Part shown: one piece after another, positions 10,304 to 21,500 of the stretch
Layout of the letters: every line of letters starts with the position of its first letter
Numbering within the stretch: the first letter of the stretch is position 1
Assembly (NCBI RefSeq): GCF_963678635.1
Contig: NC_087067.1
Location: forward strand, 46,240,001-46,304,000
Source of the DNA: Symsagittifera roscoffensis
Lineage: Eukaryota > Xenacoelomorpha > Acoela > Convolutidae
Direction: 5' to 3'
Length of the DNA: 64,000 nucleotides
Translations under genes and position numbers: made by a program
The notes under the pieces: generated by a model
Databases searched by the model: none
What the model saw: only the letters and a program-made list of their open reading frames with translations
What the model was told of the DNA's origin: nothing

Positions 10304-13300
10304 ATGAGACATAAGGGCAAGAAGTTCACGTGGAACAACGCGGCAGAAGAGTCATTCCAGAGAATAAAGAAAGAGCTGTGTGAGGCACCAGTACTGGGTA
10401 TGCCGACTGAGAAGGGGATGTACGTGCTAGACACGGATGCGTCAGTAGTCGCTATTTCTGGGATTCTCCATCAAGAACAAGAATGGAATGGGAAGACAGT
10501 CTTGAGACCAATAGCATACGGGAGCAAGGTCCTAAGTGACACAGAAATGAAGTACGGAGCACCGAAAGCAGAGATGTTCGCGGTGGTCACCTTTGTCGAA
10601 AAATACAGAGCATACTTAGGCAGTGAGCCCTTCAAGCTGCGAGTCGACAACCGAGCACTAAGCTGGCTGAAAACGTACTCAATGGACCAGAGCTATATTG
10701 GGAGGTGGATAGTTCGCTTGGATGGATACAACATGATAATTGAGCACAGAACACGAGATAAACATCAAAATGCTGACAGCTTGAGTAAGAAGACGGAGTT
10801 CTACGAGAGGCAAGAACAAAGAGAGGCGGACAGACCTGAGATCAAAGACGGCTTCTCCTTTATGGACAAAGAAACGTACGACAGTCTTCCACTCACGAGA
10901 TGGCTGGACAAATCAGGCAAACCGATTGAAGATCATCCCGAATTGCCGAAAGAGCCTCTTGAAAAGACCATCTTGAAGAAAAGCAGAGGGATTCCGATAG
11001 GAATAATGCTCAAGTCCAAGATCGTGAGGGAAACACTCAAGGCAAAAGGTTATGATCTCATCCAGGTAGAGGAGGGAACGGTCCGAATAGATGAAGACTT
11101 AATGAGGCTGCTTGAGAAACTATCAGATGACAAGCCCGTGATCCAAGGGAAAGGTCAGGAGGCACCGGAACTAACCATACTTCGGAGAGAAGAAACAGTG
11201 GACAATACTGACGTCTCAAAAGGAAGCATCACTGATAGCAAGGAAGTTGTGCGATCACTAGTTGAAAAAATCCCCGAAAAAATTCTGGAGCAGACAAAAG
11301 TCAGGGATAAGAAAGTAACATTCAGAGAAGGAGTTGAACACCTGGGACTAGATCAAGAGTCCGGGGAGTGGTCCAGATTCATGGGAGAAGACGAAACCGG
11401 AGAAGGGAAATTGTCCGGGGAGCGTGAAGAATGGGATGAAGACTCGGATGAGAGCAGCGAAGACCAAGACAGTCTATGCATGATACTGGCGGAAGAGAAG
11501 ATAAGACAGCACGACAGGGAATTACAGACGGATCCATCTTCAGGGACGTACAATCTGGAAATACAAGAGGTACGAGGTGGTGAAGAGCTGGAGAAAATAG
11601 CAGTTTCAAGAAAACCACTAAGGGAACTATCGTGCAACTCAAACGTCAGAACGAATCTGGTACCAGAAGACGACATGAAAATCGTGAAAAGGATGATATG
11701 TGTGAAACTGAGCGATGACATCCACAACCCTGGTGAGATGAATGGACAGATCATGGCGCTAAAGGAGCACGTTAAGGCGAGATACAGGCTGTCTGACCTA
11801 ATAAGGGCCCAGAAGAATGACAAAATGACAAGTAACCTCTCCAAATGGATCCATTCGGGAGTCAAGGAGAAGGGGGAACTTGAGGAAGACAGCTACAAGA
11901 TCTTGAGCCAGTTCTACAAAGAAAAGAGAGACTTACTTTATCACACAGCTGAAGGGGTGGTAGCGTGCAAGAGAAGAGATGAGGAAAAAATATTACACAA
12001 ACACAACCTCATCATACTACCACAATTGTACCAAACGGAGGTGCTTTTCAGATCACACGACCAGATGGGCCACCAGGGGATAGATAAAGTACAACAAAGG
12101 ATACTTCACAGGTTTGACTGGCCGGGAATGAGAAAAGCTTGCGAGAGATGGGTGAATGCCTGCCTAGCATGCCTTCAAGTAAAAGACCCAAGGAAGATGA
12201 AGTTTCCCCTCAAGTCTGTCGAGAGTTCGGAATTCAATGAGGTGGTGCAGATAGACCATCAGAAAATCTGCATGACGGAGTCGGGTTATAACCAAATACT
12301 AGTTATAATAGATCACTCCACCAAGTTGGCGGAAGCGGTTCCGTGCCAGACAGCCTCAGCAGAGGAGACATGTGATCACCTGATAACGCATTGGATATCG
12401 CGGTATGGTTGTCCAATGACTTTCCAGTCGGACAACGGCAAGGCTTTCGTGGGGGACTTGACAAAAGAATTGATGAAGAGATCACACATTGCTCAAGCAC
12501 ACTCGACGACCTATCATCCACAGACCAATGGGTTGGTAGAGAGACAGAACAGGACACTGGTCAACATGCTCAGGGTGTACTGCTCGAGATACATGACGGA
12601 CTGGGACAAATATCTGCCACAGGTAGTAGGAGCCTATAATAGTACTCAGCACTCAACGACGGGCATCAGTCCTTTCATGATGTTGACAGGCAGGGAAAGG
12701 GCAATGCCTATAACATTCTTCTACCCGGAGTACGAGGGGAAGAGGACGTCACCTCAAGCATACGTGAAGGAAGCGATCAAAAGACAACAAGAGCTAAACG
12801 AGCTATGTCGAAGAAACACGGCGCAAGCGCAAATGAGGCAACGCAAGAAATATGACGAAAAGATACTAAGAGCAAAGCCATACGAAGTGGGCCAATACGT
12901 GTGGGTCTTCCAAAATGTCATACCGCCCAAGGGAACAAAGAAACTACTCAAGAAATGGAGAGGACCATTCATGATTACGGAAGTACATCAACAAGGACGA
13001 TTCTATCGCTTGAGTACAGGGCGAGCAGCACATTACGAAAATCTGAAGCCTCACGTCCCGTCCCCGAAGGACTGGTGCCTACCAAAAGACATGGAAGGTC
13101 TTGAGTACCTGGTGGTGGAACCAGCGTGCGAAGTGAATGAGAAAGGCACTAGAGAGAAAAATGATGGTAATGAGAACTTGAGTTTGGACGACAACGAAAA
13201 GATAGAAGTGGAGTCGGATGCAGGTTCATTTGTAGAAGAAGACTGGAACGACCCAGAGCAAAACGAGGTACCGAAGTGGATGGAGCCGGATCGACCAACA

Positions 13301-14368
13301 CCACCGGAAACCAGGACTGGCAATCGTAAACGAACAGGTATGAGGTACAATAGGTACGGGGATGACTTCTTGATCGATAAGATACAGCCAGACAAGTTGG
13401 GCGATGAACTACTAAGCGCAGGCGAACTGGAAGCCGAAGAGGAATGGCAGGTCATTGACGATGGTGGACATTATCCGCAGGATGATTACTCGACGCCAGA
13501 ATTGGAGACGGATCTCGAGCAGAGTGAAATAGAAAGGAGGGAGAACACGAACTTGAGGATTCTAGAGTGGATGCGTGATGTCAAAGACGAGAGCCGCGAA
13601 GGACAAAGCATTCAGCAAATCGATGTATCAGCAGCAAATTACATGAAGACAGAGGACCCTCTTTTCGGATGGACAGCAACAGACAGGCCACTGGACATCC
13701 CTAAGGACAATTCAGACCAGACTACATCGACGGGGACGTCGATAAATATTTTTGTCCGGGGAGTGGGGGTAGGATTTACCCACACCGAAAATTTGATGAT
13801 AAAGAAGCTCAAGGAAGTGAGGGAAACAAGCGGATTGGAACTGGAGGAAGAAGAACCAGGGCCTACCATAGGAAGGAATTTCAAAACGAAATTCGAAATA
13901 CCCAATGAATACTCAGAGAACATCATGATAACGGATAGCGACTTCATCCTGTCAAACAGGACCAGCGCGATCTGCATCACGGCGGACATGAGTTTCAAAT
14001 CAAGATTGGAGGCTGACTTCAAAAGAGAGTACCAGAACGTAGAGTTTCTGTTCAGACAGAGGCCAGGACTGGGAGGCATGGCAGCGCTTCCACCGTCAGT
14101 GGCACAAGTCCCGGGCAAATACCTCTGCTTCCTAGTAACGAGAGTCAACGACAGAAACACAATTGATCCCGAACACGTGATATTGGCACTGACAAGACTA
14201 CGTGACTTCATGATTGAAAGAGGAATAGTGGAGGTCTCGATGCCGGTGTACGACCCAAATAGGGGCAAACTGAGCTCGAGGGAATTGTATGCTATCCTAC
14301 ATGTGGTCTTTGCAGAAACAGAGATAATGGTGCATCTTCACAAGAAGTACTACTTGAGCATCGCCTGA
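10304..14368 (+). CDS. RNase H and integrase frame of giant element
   Basis: A 1,354-codon frame. The RNase H domain begins at once (LDTDAS at 42-47, then VDNRALSWLKTY and the usual ADSLSKK end). A ~350-residue linker with acidic stretches leads to the integrase. That has an HHCC zinc domain (His near 585, CLACLQ near 622-627), catalytic D651 (QIDH), D710 (SDNGKAF) and E746 (LVERQ), giving a D,D-35-E core. A GPY/F-like module (KWRGPFMI) follows. Roughly the last 430 residues are an acidic tail of unknown function, beyond any chromodomain I can recognise. The role is to degrade the RNA strand and insert the cDNA. Confidence 0.95.
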   Translation: MRHKGKKFTWNNAAEESFQRIKKELCEAPVLGMPTEKGMYVLDTDASVVAISGILHQEQEWNGKTVLRPIAYGSKVLSDTEMKYGAPKAEMFAVVTFVEKYRAYLGSEPFKLRVDNRALSWLKTYSMDQSYIGRWIVRLDGYNMIIEHRTRDKHQNADSLSKKTEFYERQEQREADRPEIKDGFSFMDKETYDSLPLTRWLDKSGKPIEDHPELPKEPLEKTILKKSRGIPIGIMLKSKIVRETLKAKGYDLIQVEEGTVRIDEDLMRLLEKLSDDKPVIQGKGQEAPELTILRREETVDNTDVSKGSITDSKEVVRSLVEKIPEKILEQTKVRDKKVTFREGVEHLGLDQESGEWSRFMGEDETGEGKLSGEREEWDEDSDESSEDQDSLCMILAEEKIRQHDRELQTDPSSGTYNLEIQEVRGGEELEKIAVSRKPLRELSCNSNVRTNLVPEDDMKIVKRMICVKLSDDIHNPGEMNGQIMALKEHVKARYRLSDLIRAQKNDKMTSNLSKWIHSGVKEKGELEEDSYKILSQFYKEKRDLLYHTAEGVVACKRRDEEKILHKHNLIILPQLYQTEVLFRSHDQMGHQGIDKVQQRILHRFDWPGMRKACERWVNACLACLQVKDPRKMKFPLKSVESSEFNEVVQIDHQKICMTESGYNQILVIIDHSTKLAEAVPCQTASAEETCDHLITHWISRYGCPMTFQSDNGKAFVGDLTKELMKRSHIAQAHSTTYHPQTNGLVERQNRTLVNMLRVYCSRYMTDWDKYLPQVVGAYNSTQHSTTGISPFMMLTGRERAMPITFFYPEYEGKRTSPQAYVKEAIKRQQELNELCRRNTAQAQMRQRKKYDEKILRAKPYEVGQYVWVFQNVIPPKGTKKLLKKWRGPFMITEVHQQGRFYRLSTGRAAHYENLKPHVPSPKDWCLPKDMEGLEYLVVEPACEVNEKGTREKNDGNENLSLDDNEKIEVESDAGSFVEEDWNDPEQNEVPKWMEPDRPTPPETRTGNRKRTGMRYNRYGDDFLIDKIQPDKLGDELLSAGELEAEEEWQVIDDGGHYPQDDYSTPELETDLEQSEIERRENTNLRILEWMRDVKDESREGQSIQQIDVSAANYMKTEDPLFGWTATDRPLDIPKDNSDQTTSTGTSINIFVRGVGVGFTHTENLMIKKLKEVRETSGLELEEEEPGPTIGRNFKTKFEIPNEYSENIMITDSDFILSNRTSAICITADMSFKSRLEADFKREYQNVEFLFRQRPGLGGMAALPPSVAQVPGKYLCFLVTRVNDRNTIDPEHVILALTRLRDFMIERGIVEVSMPVYDPNRGKLSSRELYAILHVVFAETEIMVHLHKKYYLSIA

Positions 14369-14728
14369 GTCGGGTACATGGAGGTATCAGGTCGGGTGTG
14401 AGGGAGAAGTCTTGAGTTAGGTACTGGGGTGCGGCGCAGGTTAAGGAATCTTAAAGATATGATTGGCATGACAATTAAATTTTAAAACGAGTGAACGGTG
14501 CTAAAACATAAAATGAATCTGCATGCTTTTCAGGGAATTCCTATCGAAATGTTTTAAGTGATATGAAAAGATAAGATTTTAACCATACTGGTAAAAGGGG
14601 GGTCTTTAGGTTAGGAACGTGACATGCTAAGTTTTAATGAGCTTTCTGTTTTCAGATCAAGTTTGAAAAACAAAGTTGAAAATCCAACTAGTTGAAAATC
14701 CAACAGGGAGTCTGCAACGGAGGCTGTC
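14369..14728 (+). promoter_or_regulatory. Inter-frame spacer with two splice-acceptor-like sites
   Basis: Between integrase and the accessory frames there is 360 bp of AT-rich non-coding sequence. It has TTTTCAG at 14527-14533 and CTTTCTGTTTTCAG at 14642-14655, both matching the nematode 3' splice consensus. The second is 73 nt before the next ATG. This suggests that the downstream frames are made from a cis-spliced or leader trans-spliced mRNA. GTTGAAAATCCAAC occurs twice in succession at 14672-14705. Confidence 0.5.
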
Positions 14729-17700
14729 TTGATGATCGGCTACACCACCGAGGGAATATCGAACCAAGAACAGACCAGATGGTTGTCTTGCAATGTGGAT
14801 GGAGGAGTAAGGGGTTTTGACTTGGCAAGGAATCCTGGCCTGAATAACAATACCGAATATGGCGCAGGGGAATTCCCACTACCGACTAGGCCAACAGTAA
14901 GGTCCACCAGCCAGAGCTCGAGTAGGGTGCCATCGATGTCACGAATGCAACAGACGACCGAGGCATATCCGGATCTAGGTGTTCTAAAGAAAGAGCTCGA
15001 GAAGACGCAGAAGGAAAGGAATAAGGCGAACCTCGATCGGGATCAGGCAAATCTGGATCGGGAGAAGGTTCAGCTGGAAAGGGACCAGGCGGTCAATGAG
15101 CGAGACCAGGCTCTGAGGTTGCTTGAGATACAAAAAGCTGAGCATCAACAGGAGTTAAGGGTGCGGGAGAACGCCGCAAATCGTGATCAACTGAGGTCGG
15201 AATTAGATAGAATAGAACAACGACAACGCGAGCTTGATGTACAGAAGGGAGCCAGGCCGAAGGAGCGAGTGGTCACCAGCTCGAGGCCAGAGTCACGTAT
15301 GGAGGTGGATGAGGCCCCCAGAGCAAGAGCACGGTTCAACCTTGACCGCGAGGCCCGTGAACACATGAGTGAAGGGTTGGAAGTTTGGATACCGAATGAC
15401 GCAACGTCTTCCTTGCGTAGCCTAGAGACGCAACCCATACGCCCACTGATGGATGTGGAGCTGCCGGGATATACCCCAACCTCGACCTCGAGTGACGGTC
15501 AGGTGAGCGGCGGCTCATCGCGCTTGAGAGAACTGGGCGAGAGATTGCGACAAAAGAGTCGTGAGAGTTCGGCAAGACCGGAGCTTCCCCCGACGTGGAG
15601 GGAGCAGCCGGTTAGGAGTGTCGTGATCTTGAGTTATAAGAAGAACACAGAGGGGAGGTACCACAGGCACAATCGGCTGGACTGGAGCACGGAGCAGAAA
15701 GCTAGGAGAGACTGCTTTCATGATGCGGCCTGGGTGCAATACATGGCGCCACCCCGGGTACCAGAAGGTGCGGTTCATCTAATCGTAGGGGACAGCCTGG
15801 TGCGGGTGTTGACCCGGATCCGATCGCACTGGCAGACGGGAATCTTGAGTTTCGCTGGAGCTGCCACGCCACAGATGTTAGCAACGCTTGACATGCTGGG
15901 GATGACCAAAGTATACACGGTGACCCTGATGATCGGGACCAACGATGTATCAAGGGGTGAAGCGAGGAAAATAACAAGGCTGCACGATAAGGTGAGCTGC
16001 CTTCTTGAGGAACTGAGGATTCAAATGGACCCCATCCTGTTGACGATATGTACTGTCCCCTACAATATGATGTTTGATCAGCACGCCTTGGAGATGAATG
16101 AGAAGGTGCAGAACCTAAACAAGGGGATAAGAGACATCCACCGGAAGAGTGTACTCCCTGTCAGACTGTTGGACGTGGCAGAGCGCATGGAGAAAGAGGG
16201 ATTCCCTGAAGACACCTCCAGTGATGGAATCCATTTTGATAGACCGAGGGGAGCAGAGTGGCTAAACGACGTCTTCCAAGAACACATAAATGCGCTGGAG
16301 GCGGATCTGCTAGAGACAGCCCAATTCACTTTAGGACCACCTCCGAACCCACCATTCCTGGCCTCAAGGGTCTTGTCTGATCGCTTGGGACCGAGAGTTG
16401 ACACTAGAGACAGTTCAAGGAGCAGCCAGACCAGATTGCAGAGTGCCACGCCAATCGAGTCTGAGGAGGTGACGTCATCAACACCTCCAAGCTCGGCGAT
16501 ATCCTCAGTGGTAGTGGCAGAGAGCAAACGGGAAAATAAGTCTATGGAGACCGCTCGCTTGAGATATCCTGAGAAGGTGAAAGAACTGGATCTAGAGAGT
16601 TTGGAATGCAGGCAAGAATTGGCGGAAACCCTGGGGATCGAACGAGTATCACACGAGGATTTGAATAGGCATCATTGCGTGGACTGGTTGAAAGCACATG
16701 AGGCGCACTTCTCGAGAGCGAAGTTGATGGAGACCACAGACCTGACGGGAATTCCCACAAAAACGATCATGGGACCCATTAATTACAGACCTCTCAAGCT
16801 GCTGGGGAGTCCGGGACTTATAGCAGAACCTCCCAAGCACCGAACTAGCATCGCCAGAATCAGGTTGGCAACCCCGGCACAGTTGAAGGTGGTAGACAAG
16901 CTACTCAATCCGGGAGGAACGGGATTGCCAGATGCCGCTTACGAAGGCTCGAAATTGGCGGAAGATCCCAGGTACGGGAAGCCCTGTGGGAGTACCCAGC
17001 TGGCCAAAACCCTGGCAGTGTATGATAGAGCAGACCCAGCTGCTGCGAGAGTAGTCATTGTGGCGGGATCAGACTTCGAAGGAACGTCTCCCAAGTTGTT
17101 CTGGCCGGAGACTTTGATATACTCTTTGCCAGGAGCTGAATTGAATCAGATGTTAACTCTGGTAGTGGCAATAAAGTCGGAGATGCCCTGTGAACCTGAA
17201 CTGCTATTGTTTGCAGGGATGAATGATCACCTGCACGCGATGGGACTTCTTGAGCAACTAAAGGACGATGAAATTCCGACATCGAGGAAGATATGGGAAG
17301 CCATTCAAGCGTTGTTTGCGGCGATGAATGAAGTGCAAGAGAATGTTGTCTCGAGATTCGGGTCCAAGACGAAGGTGGTGTTTACCACATCCCCTGGATA
17401 CGCGAATATGCCACCCGCCCTACAGTTCGTGTACGCTGTCTTGATCCTGATAGCAGAAGGGAGTGAATGGCGGATTCTAATGGCAGCCCCCAATCGGGAG
17501 TTGGAGCCATCGAACCTGAGGCTTCGCAAGTCAGAATTGGCGGCGGCATGGGCGGATATATCTCATGCACTGAGGGGCTTTTACGGACTAGCCGACATCC
17601 TGATCGTATTAGACGAGGTGCTCTTGCTAGAGATATCGAACTTTGCCAGGCAGCTCAAGTTCAGCCCAGTCATCGGGGACGATCACCCGGCGATAAGCAA

Positions 17701-18541
17701 ATTAACGGCCAGCCTGTGGTTTCGGAGTATGGATGTGAAGATCACGAACTCCACCAGCAAGTCTAGAGGTCCCAGTAACGAGAGAAGAAATGTGGCCGAG
17801 ACGGAAAAGCAATTAGGATCGTTGAAATATCGTTTGACTCAAGAGAATGGCTGGTGGCCATTTTTGACACCAAGGCTGGAGAACGCCACGAATAAGACAA
17901 GGGAAGAAGCACCACTCCTCGTGAAGCAAGTCTGGAGTTTCCTAGAGAAGCAACTGGAGCTGGCCGAAGTAAGAGACATGACGGTGGCTAGATTTGTCTC
18001 GGCCGCCAATGAAGTGACGATCGCAGGGTTCTGGAGAGAGCACGCCAAAGGCGAATTGAAGACTCGGAGGGATTACAAGATTCTCAAGTTCTTGAGTCCT
18101 TGCTGGGAGAAGGAATTCTTGGCAGGAGTATTCGGTACCACGGCGACTATCTTTGGAGCCTTCGTGCAGGAGATACTGGGCATGCCCATCAGCCTGCTCT
18201 TGGCCCTGTATTTGGTCTACCCCAGATACTTGTTCAACATGGGTCCAGCATACATGTTTAGTCGGGGAGTGGAGACACTTCGAGTTGATGGGTACCTGGC
18301 ACTAGTGCCCTTGACCCATGGGGAATTGGTGTCGTTTCATCGATTAATGGAATATGGAGAGCCTCTGTCTATGGGGAGAGTCCACACGAGCATTGAAACC
18401 AGTTCCTACAAGTGTGCCGCAGGATTGAAGACGTTGCTAGTGCAATACCTCATGATGCAAAATCGGCACATGACGGGTGAAGATGAGAATCCAACTTCGA
18501 GAGAAGAATGGAAGAAGACGAACAGAGGGATGCTCTGCTGA
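14729..18541 (+). CDS. Accessory frame 1: coiled coil plus two SGNH hydrolase-like domains
   Basis: 1,270 codons. Residues about 80-175 form a charged coiled coil (repeats of NLDRDQA/ERDQA). Residues about 340-520 match the SGNH/GDSL hydrolase blocks: GDSL with Ser356 (block I), GTND with Asn405 (block III), and DGIHF with Asp499 and His502 (block V). All catalytic residues are present in order. A second SGNH-like domain spans about 770-1000, with GSD at 780-782, GMNDH at 832-834 and DDH at 984-986, so its block III and V residues persist. A hydrophobic stretch near 1140-1175 could touch membranes. SGNH esterase domains are known in ORF1 proteins of CR1-type LINEs but are not a standard part of Ty3 elements. 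The role is unknown; membrane or lipid handling is possible. It follows the integrase frame on the same strand. Confidence 0.85.
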   Translation: MMIGYTTEGISNQEQTRWLSCNVDGGVRGFDLARNPGLNNNTEYGAGEFPLPTRPTVRSTSQSSSRVPSMSRMQQTTEAYPDLGVLKKELEKTQKERNKANLDRDQANLDREKVQLERDQAVNERDQALRLLEIQKAEHQQELRVRENAANRDQLRSELDRIEQRQRELDVQKGARPKERVVTSSRPESRMEVDEAPRARARFNLDREAREHMSEGLEVWIPNDATSSLRSLETQPIRPLMDVELPGYTPTSTSSDGQVSGGSSRLRELGERLRQKSRESSARPELPPTWREQPVRSVVILSYKKNTEGRYHRHNRLDWSTEQKARRDCFHDAAWVQYMAPPRVPEGAVHLIVGDSLVRVLTRIRSHWQTGILSFAGAATPQMLATLDMLGMTKVYTVTLMIGTNDVSRGEARKITRLHDKVSCLLEELRIQMDPILLTICTVPYNMMFDQHALEMNEKVQNLNKGIRDIHRKSVLPVRLLDVAERMEKEGFPEDTSSDGIHFDRPRGAEWLNDVFQEHINALEADLLETAQFTLGPPPNPPFLASRVLSDRLGPRVDTRDSSRSSQTRLQSATPIESEEVTSSTPPSSAISSVVVAESKRENKSMETARLRYPEKVKELDLESLECRQELAETLGIERVSHEDLNRHHCVDWLKAHEAHFSRAKLMETTDLTGIPTKTIMGPINYRPLKLLGSPGLIAEPPKHRTSIARIRLATPAQLKVVDKLLNPGGTGLPDAAYEGSKLAEDPRYGKPCGSTQLAKTLAVYDRADPAAARVVIVAGSDFEGTSPKLFWPETLIYSLPGAELNQMLTLVVAIKSEMPCEPELLLFAGMNDHLHAMGLLEQLKDDEIPTSRKIWEAIQALFAAMNEVQENVVSRFGSKTKVVFTTSPGYANMPPALQFVYAVLILIAEGSEWRILMAAPNRELEPSNLRLRKSELAAAWADISHALRGFYGLADILIVLDEVLLLEISNFARQLKFSPVIGDDHPAISKLTASLWFRSMDVKITNSTSKSRGPSNERRNVAETEKQLGSLKYRLTQENGWWPFLTPRLENATNKTREEAPLLVKQVWSFLEKQLELAEVRDMTVARFVSAANEVTIAGFWREHAKGELKTRRDYKILKFLSPCWEKEFLAGVFGTTATIFGAFVQEILGMPISLLLALYLVYPRYLFNMGPAYMFSRGVETLRVDGYLALVPLTHGELVSFHRLMEYGEPLSMGRVHTSIETSSYKCAAGLKTLLVQYLMMQNRHMTGEDENPTSREEWKKTNRGMLC

Positions 18542-21500
18542 CGGACCTATGCCTGGCAATGAGGTCGGACCCAATGGGGATAATCCGGGGCCTAGAGGAG
18601 GTGGTGACCTGTATTTATGGTCCAGCAGTGACGTACGCGTTCCCAGACCCCCTGGTGACAACGTATCGTCACTCTGTAACGCACTTGAGCCTTATCAGTA
18701 TGCTGGATGGGACGGCGTTGAATTGGTGTCAGCAGGAGGTGCTCAGAGGGCGAATGAGCAACACGGTACTCTTTGGAAAGGTGAAAGATGCCGAGCTGAT
18801 AGTGTACAACTTCAGGGGGCAAATGCAATGTAGAATGGGAGGCAAGCGAGAGGGTCCCATTGAAATGTATCCCAAATTCTGGAACTTGAACCCATTGACG
18901 GCGGACGGACGAGAAATCTTGAGAATTCCTGCCTGGAAGGAGTGCTTCGCACTGGTGAAGAGGGAGCTGGAGACCATAATGGAGAAAGAAATCCTCCCGG
19001 CCACCATGCCTGAGTTCCCAATAGTCAGGAGGATGACCTTAGGAATGAATAGTCCCTTGGTAGTTCCCTCCATAATGGCGAGGATGACGACGGAGGAAAT
19101 GCAGAAGGATTTCACTGATGGCTGGGACCCCCTGTTCATTGGCTACACGGCGGCGGTCTACTTCCATACCAGCGAGATGAAGGTAAATTCGTGGGCGACG
19201 CAAGCGAAAAAGAGTAGAGGTTCGCAGCCCCCAGGGTATGAGGTGCGGAAGGTCTTGAGAACTCTTGAGAAGGAGGGACTTGAGAACATGTTACCCATAT
19301 GGGATGATGGCAGGATGATCGTGATGGAGGGGCACGTCGCACTGGTGGACGACATGAAATTTGCCACGAGAAAATATAAGGCGCCCTATGGCTTGGAACA
19401 GGTGGAAATAAGACAGGAAGGAACAGAACTAGATGCAGCAGGTCAACTGTATGTAGCACTGACGGAATACAAAAAGCTGGATCCTACGACACCATCACCA
19501 CTGTCCGTGGACACACCTGGAGACAAGAGGAGCGGACCCGTCGAGGACCGATTTAAGAAAATTCTCGAGAGAAGGAGACATGAGTCAGAAGAAGAGAGTA
19601 TGGATGAAACTCTCAGTGAAGCCGGTGAAGACATGGAAGTGGGGAATACGCCTGAACCAGGGCCATCAGGGGAGGAGCTCACCACTCAAGAGCTGTTGAA
19701 AGATTTGAGCGAGGAGAATTGGGCAGATACTGCCACACCACCCCTGATCCCGTCTCCCCGGAAGGATCTGGAATTGCCATTGGCAGGTGAGACCTTCAAT
19801 ATGGGGATGTTACTCTTGAGCTCGGAGGAAAGGGAGAAGAACACGTTCGAAGGGAACAGGGACATATTCTTGGGATCTCTCGAGGATGACGCTTGGCAGG
19901 AATTCCTGGAGGAATTCAATCGAGAAGTGGGCAGCGAGACGACGCTGGACAAGTTCAAGAAGGAACAGTGGGACGCAGTAGTGAGGTTCGGGGAACCGCT
20001 CCTGATAGGAACGGGTCTGGATGAGAAAGCAAGAAAAGAGCTGCTGAACAAGCTAGTGGAGCTGAGGAACGCACGATCGAAGACTAGAAAAGAGAAATGT
20101 GAGGACAGCTCTACACTGAAACAAAAAACTGTGGATAAAATGGTTGATGATATAAAAAGGGATAAGGTTGGGACTAGTAATATGATTAAAAGTACTAATA
20201 TCCTTAAGGCTCGAGCAGGGGGGAGGCAAGAGTGGGAAGGAGTGGATGGAGAGGTCGAATCAATGATGATAGCCACAACACCCTCGAGCAGAGATGTGAA
20301 GACTCGCAAGAGGAAGAGAGAAGTGGAAGGATGGGGTAGTCCTTCAGTGGATGCTGTTTCGGAAGGAAACTTGAGAGAGACGGCGCCCATCGTTTTGGCT
20401 CGATGCAAGACGGCGGCATACAAGAACAGCTCGGAGCTTAGGAAACCACTTGAAGTAGAAAAGGAAATAGAGGTTTCCGCCAGTTCGACGTCAAAAGAAG
20501 ACTTCAAGCCTCAGAAGATATACGTGAAGAGAGGTTCAACGAACGGACAGGTAGGGGAAGTGGAGATCGGCAAAGAATGGATCTCGAAGGCACATCAGGA
20601 CATGGGCAAACAAGTGACGAGTGATCCATTGGAGAGGAACAAGACGAGGAACACTTCCCGGACGTGGTGGGTGGCCCTCGAAACATTGAAGGAAATGGAG
20701 GACTGCTTGAAGAAGTTGGACAGTGGAATAGCTCGCAAGCGACGCAATTGGGCCACCCAGCAAAAAGCCGAGGTTAATAAGATAGAGATGGCAAGTCATC
20801 TGAAGAGGTCCTGGCAGAGTTTGATGAAGGATCATTTTGAAGAGGCGATGAGGACATCCTCATCAGCACCGCCACTAATGGCGAATCCCTTCGTTAGAAC
20901 TGCGGGACAATTAATGTTCACCTGGAGTCTGGTGGGAATAGAGTTGGAGACATTGACCTCGTATGACAGGCTGAAGTTGGGAAGCAAGAAGCTAGAGGTG
21001 TATCAGGCACTGATGCAACACGTGGCCAGGGACAATTCAGGCTTGAGCCTGGCTAGAAGAAAAGATGCCACATGTTTCTTGAGATGGATAATGTCAATGA
21101 TGTGTGATAGCACCATCCTGGCATGCCACCAGAGAGCAAGTGGAAGTAAAACCATGGAGAAAAGAGTCTCAACGATCATCTTGAACGTATATCAGAGTAC
21201 AGGAATAGAAAAAGAAGATGGTTCCAGACTATCCTTAGAGAACCATCGAAAGCTGGACGAGGTACGGAGGTTCTCTAATAAGAAGTTCGAGGAAGAACAT
21301 GATGTTCACCGTAACCTGGCCTCGTCAGAACAGTACTCGAGACTCAGCGAGAAGGGGGAATACCAATATGTGTCTGGAGTGATGGGAATAGCCTACAATC
21401 CCTTCTTAGACTCGGAAGATGGAGGAGCCCACAGAAACCATGAGGTAGCGGAGCTACTGAAGTTTTGGACAGAAAGAATAATGGAAATAGACGCGGTGGA

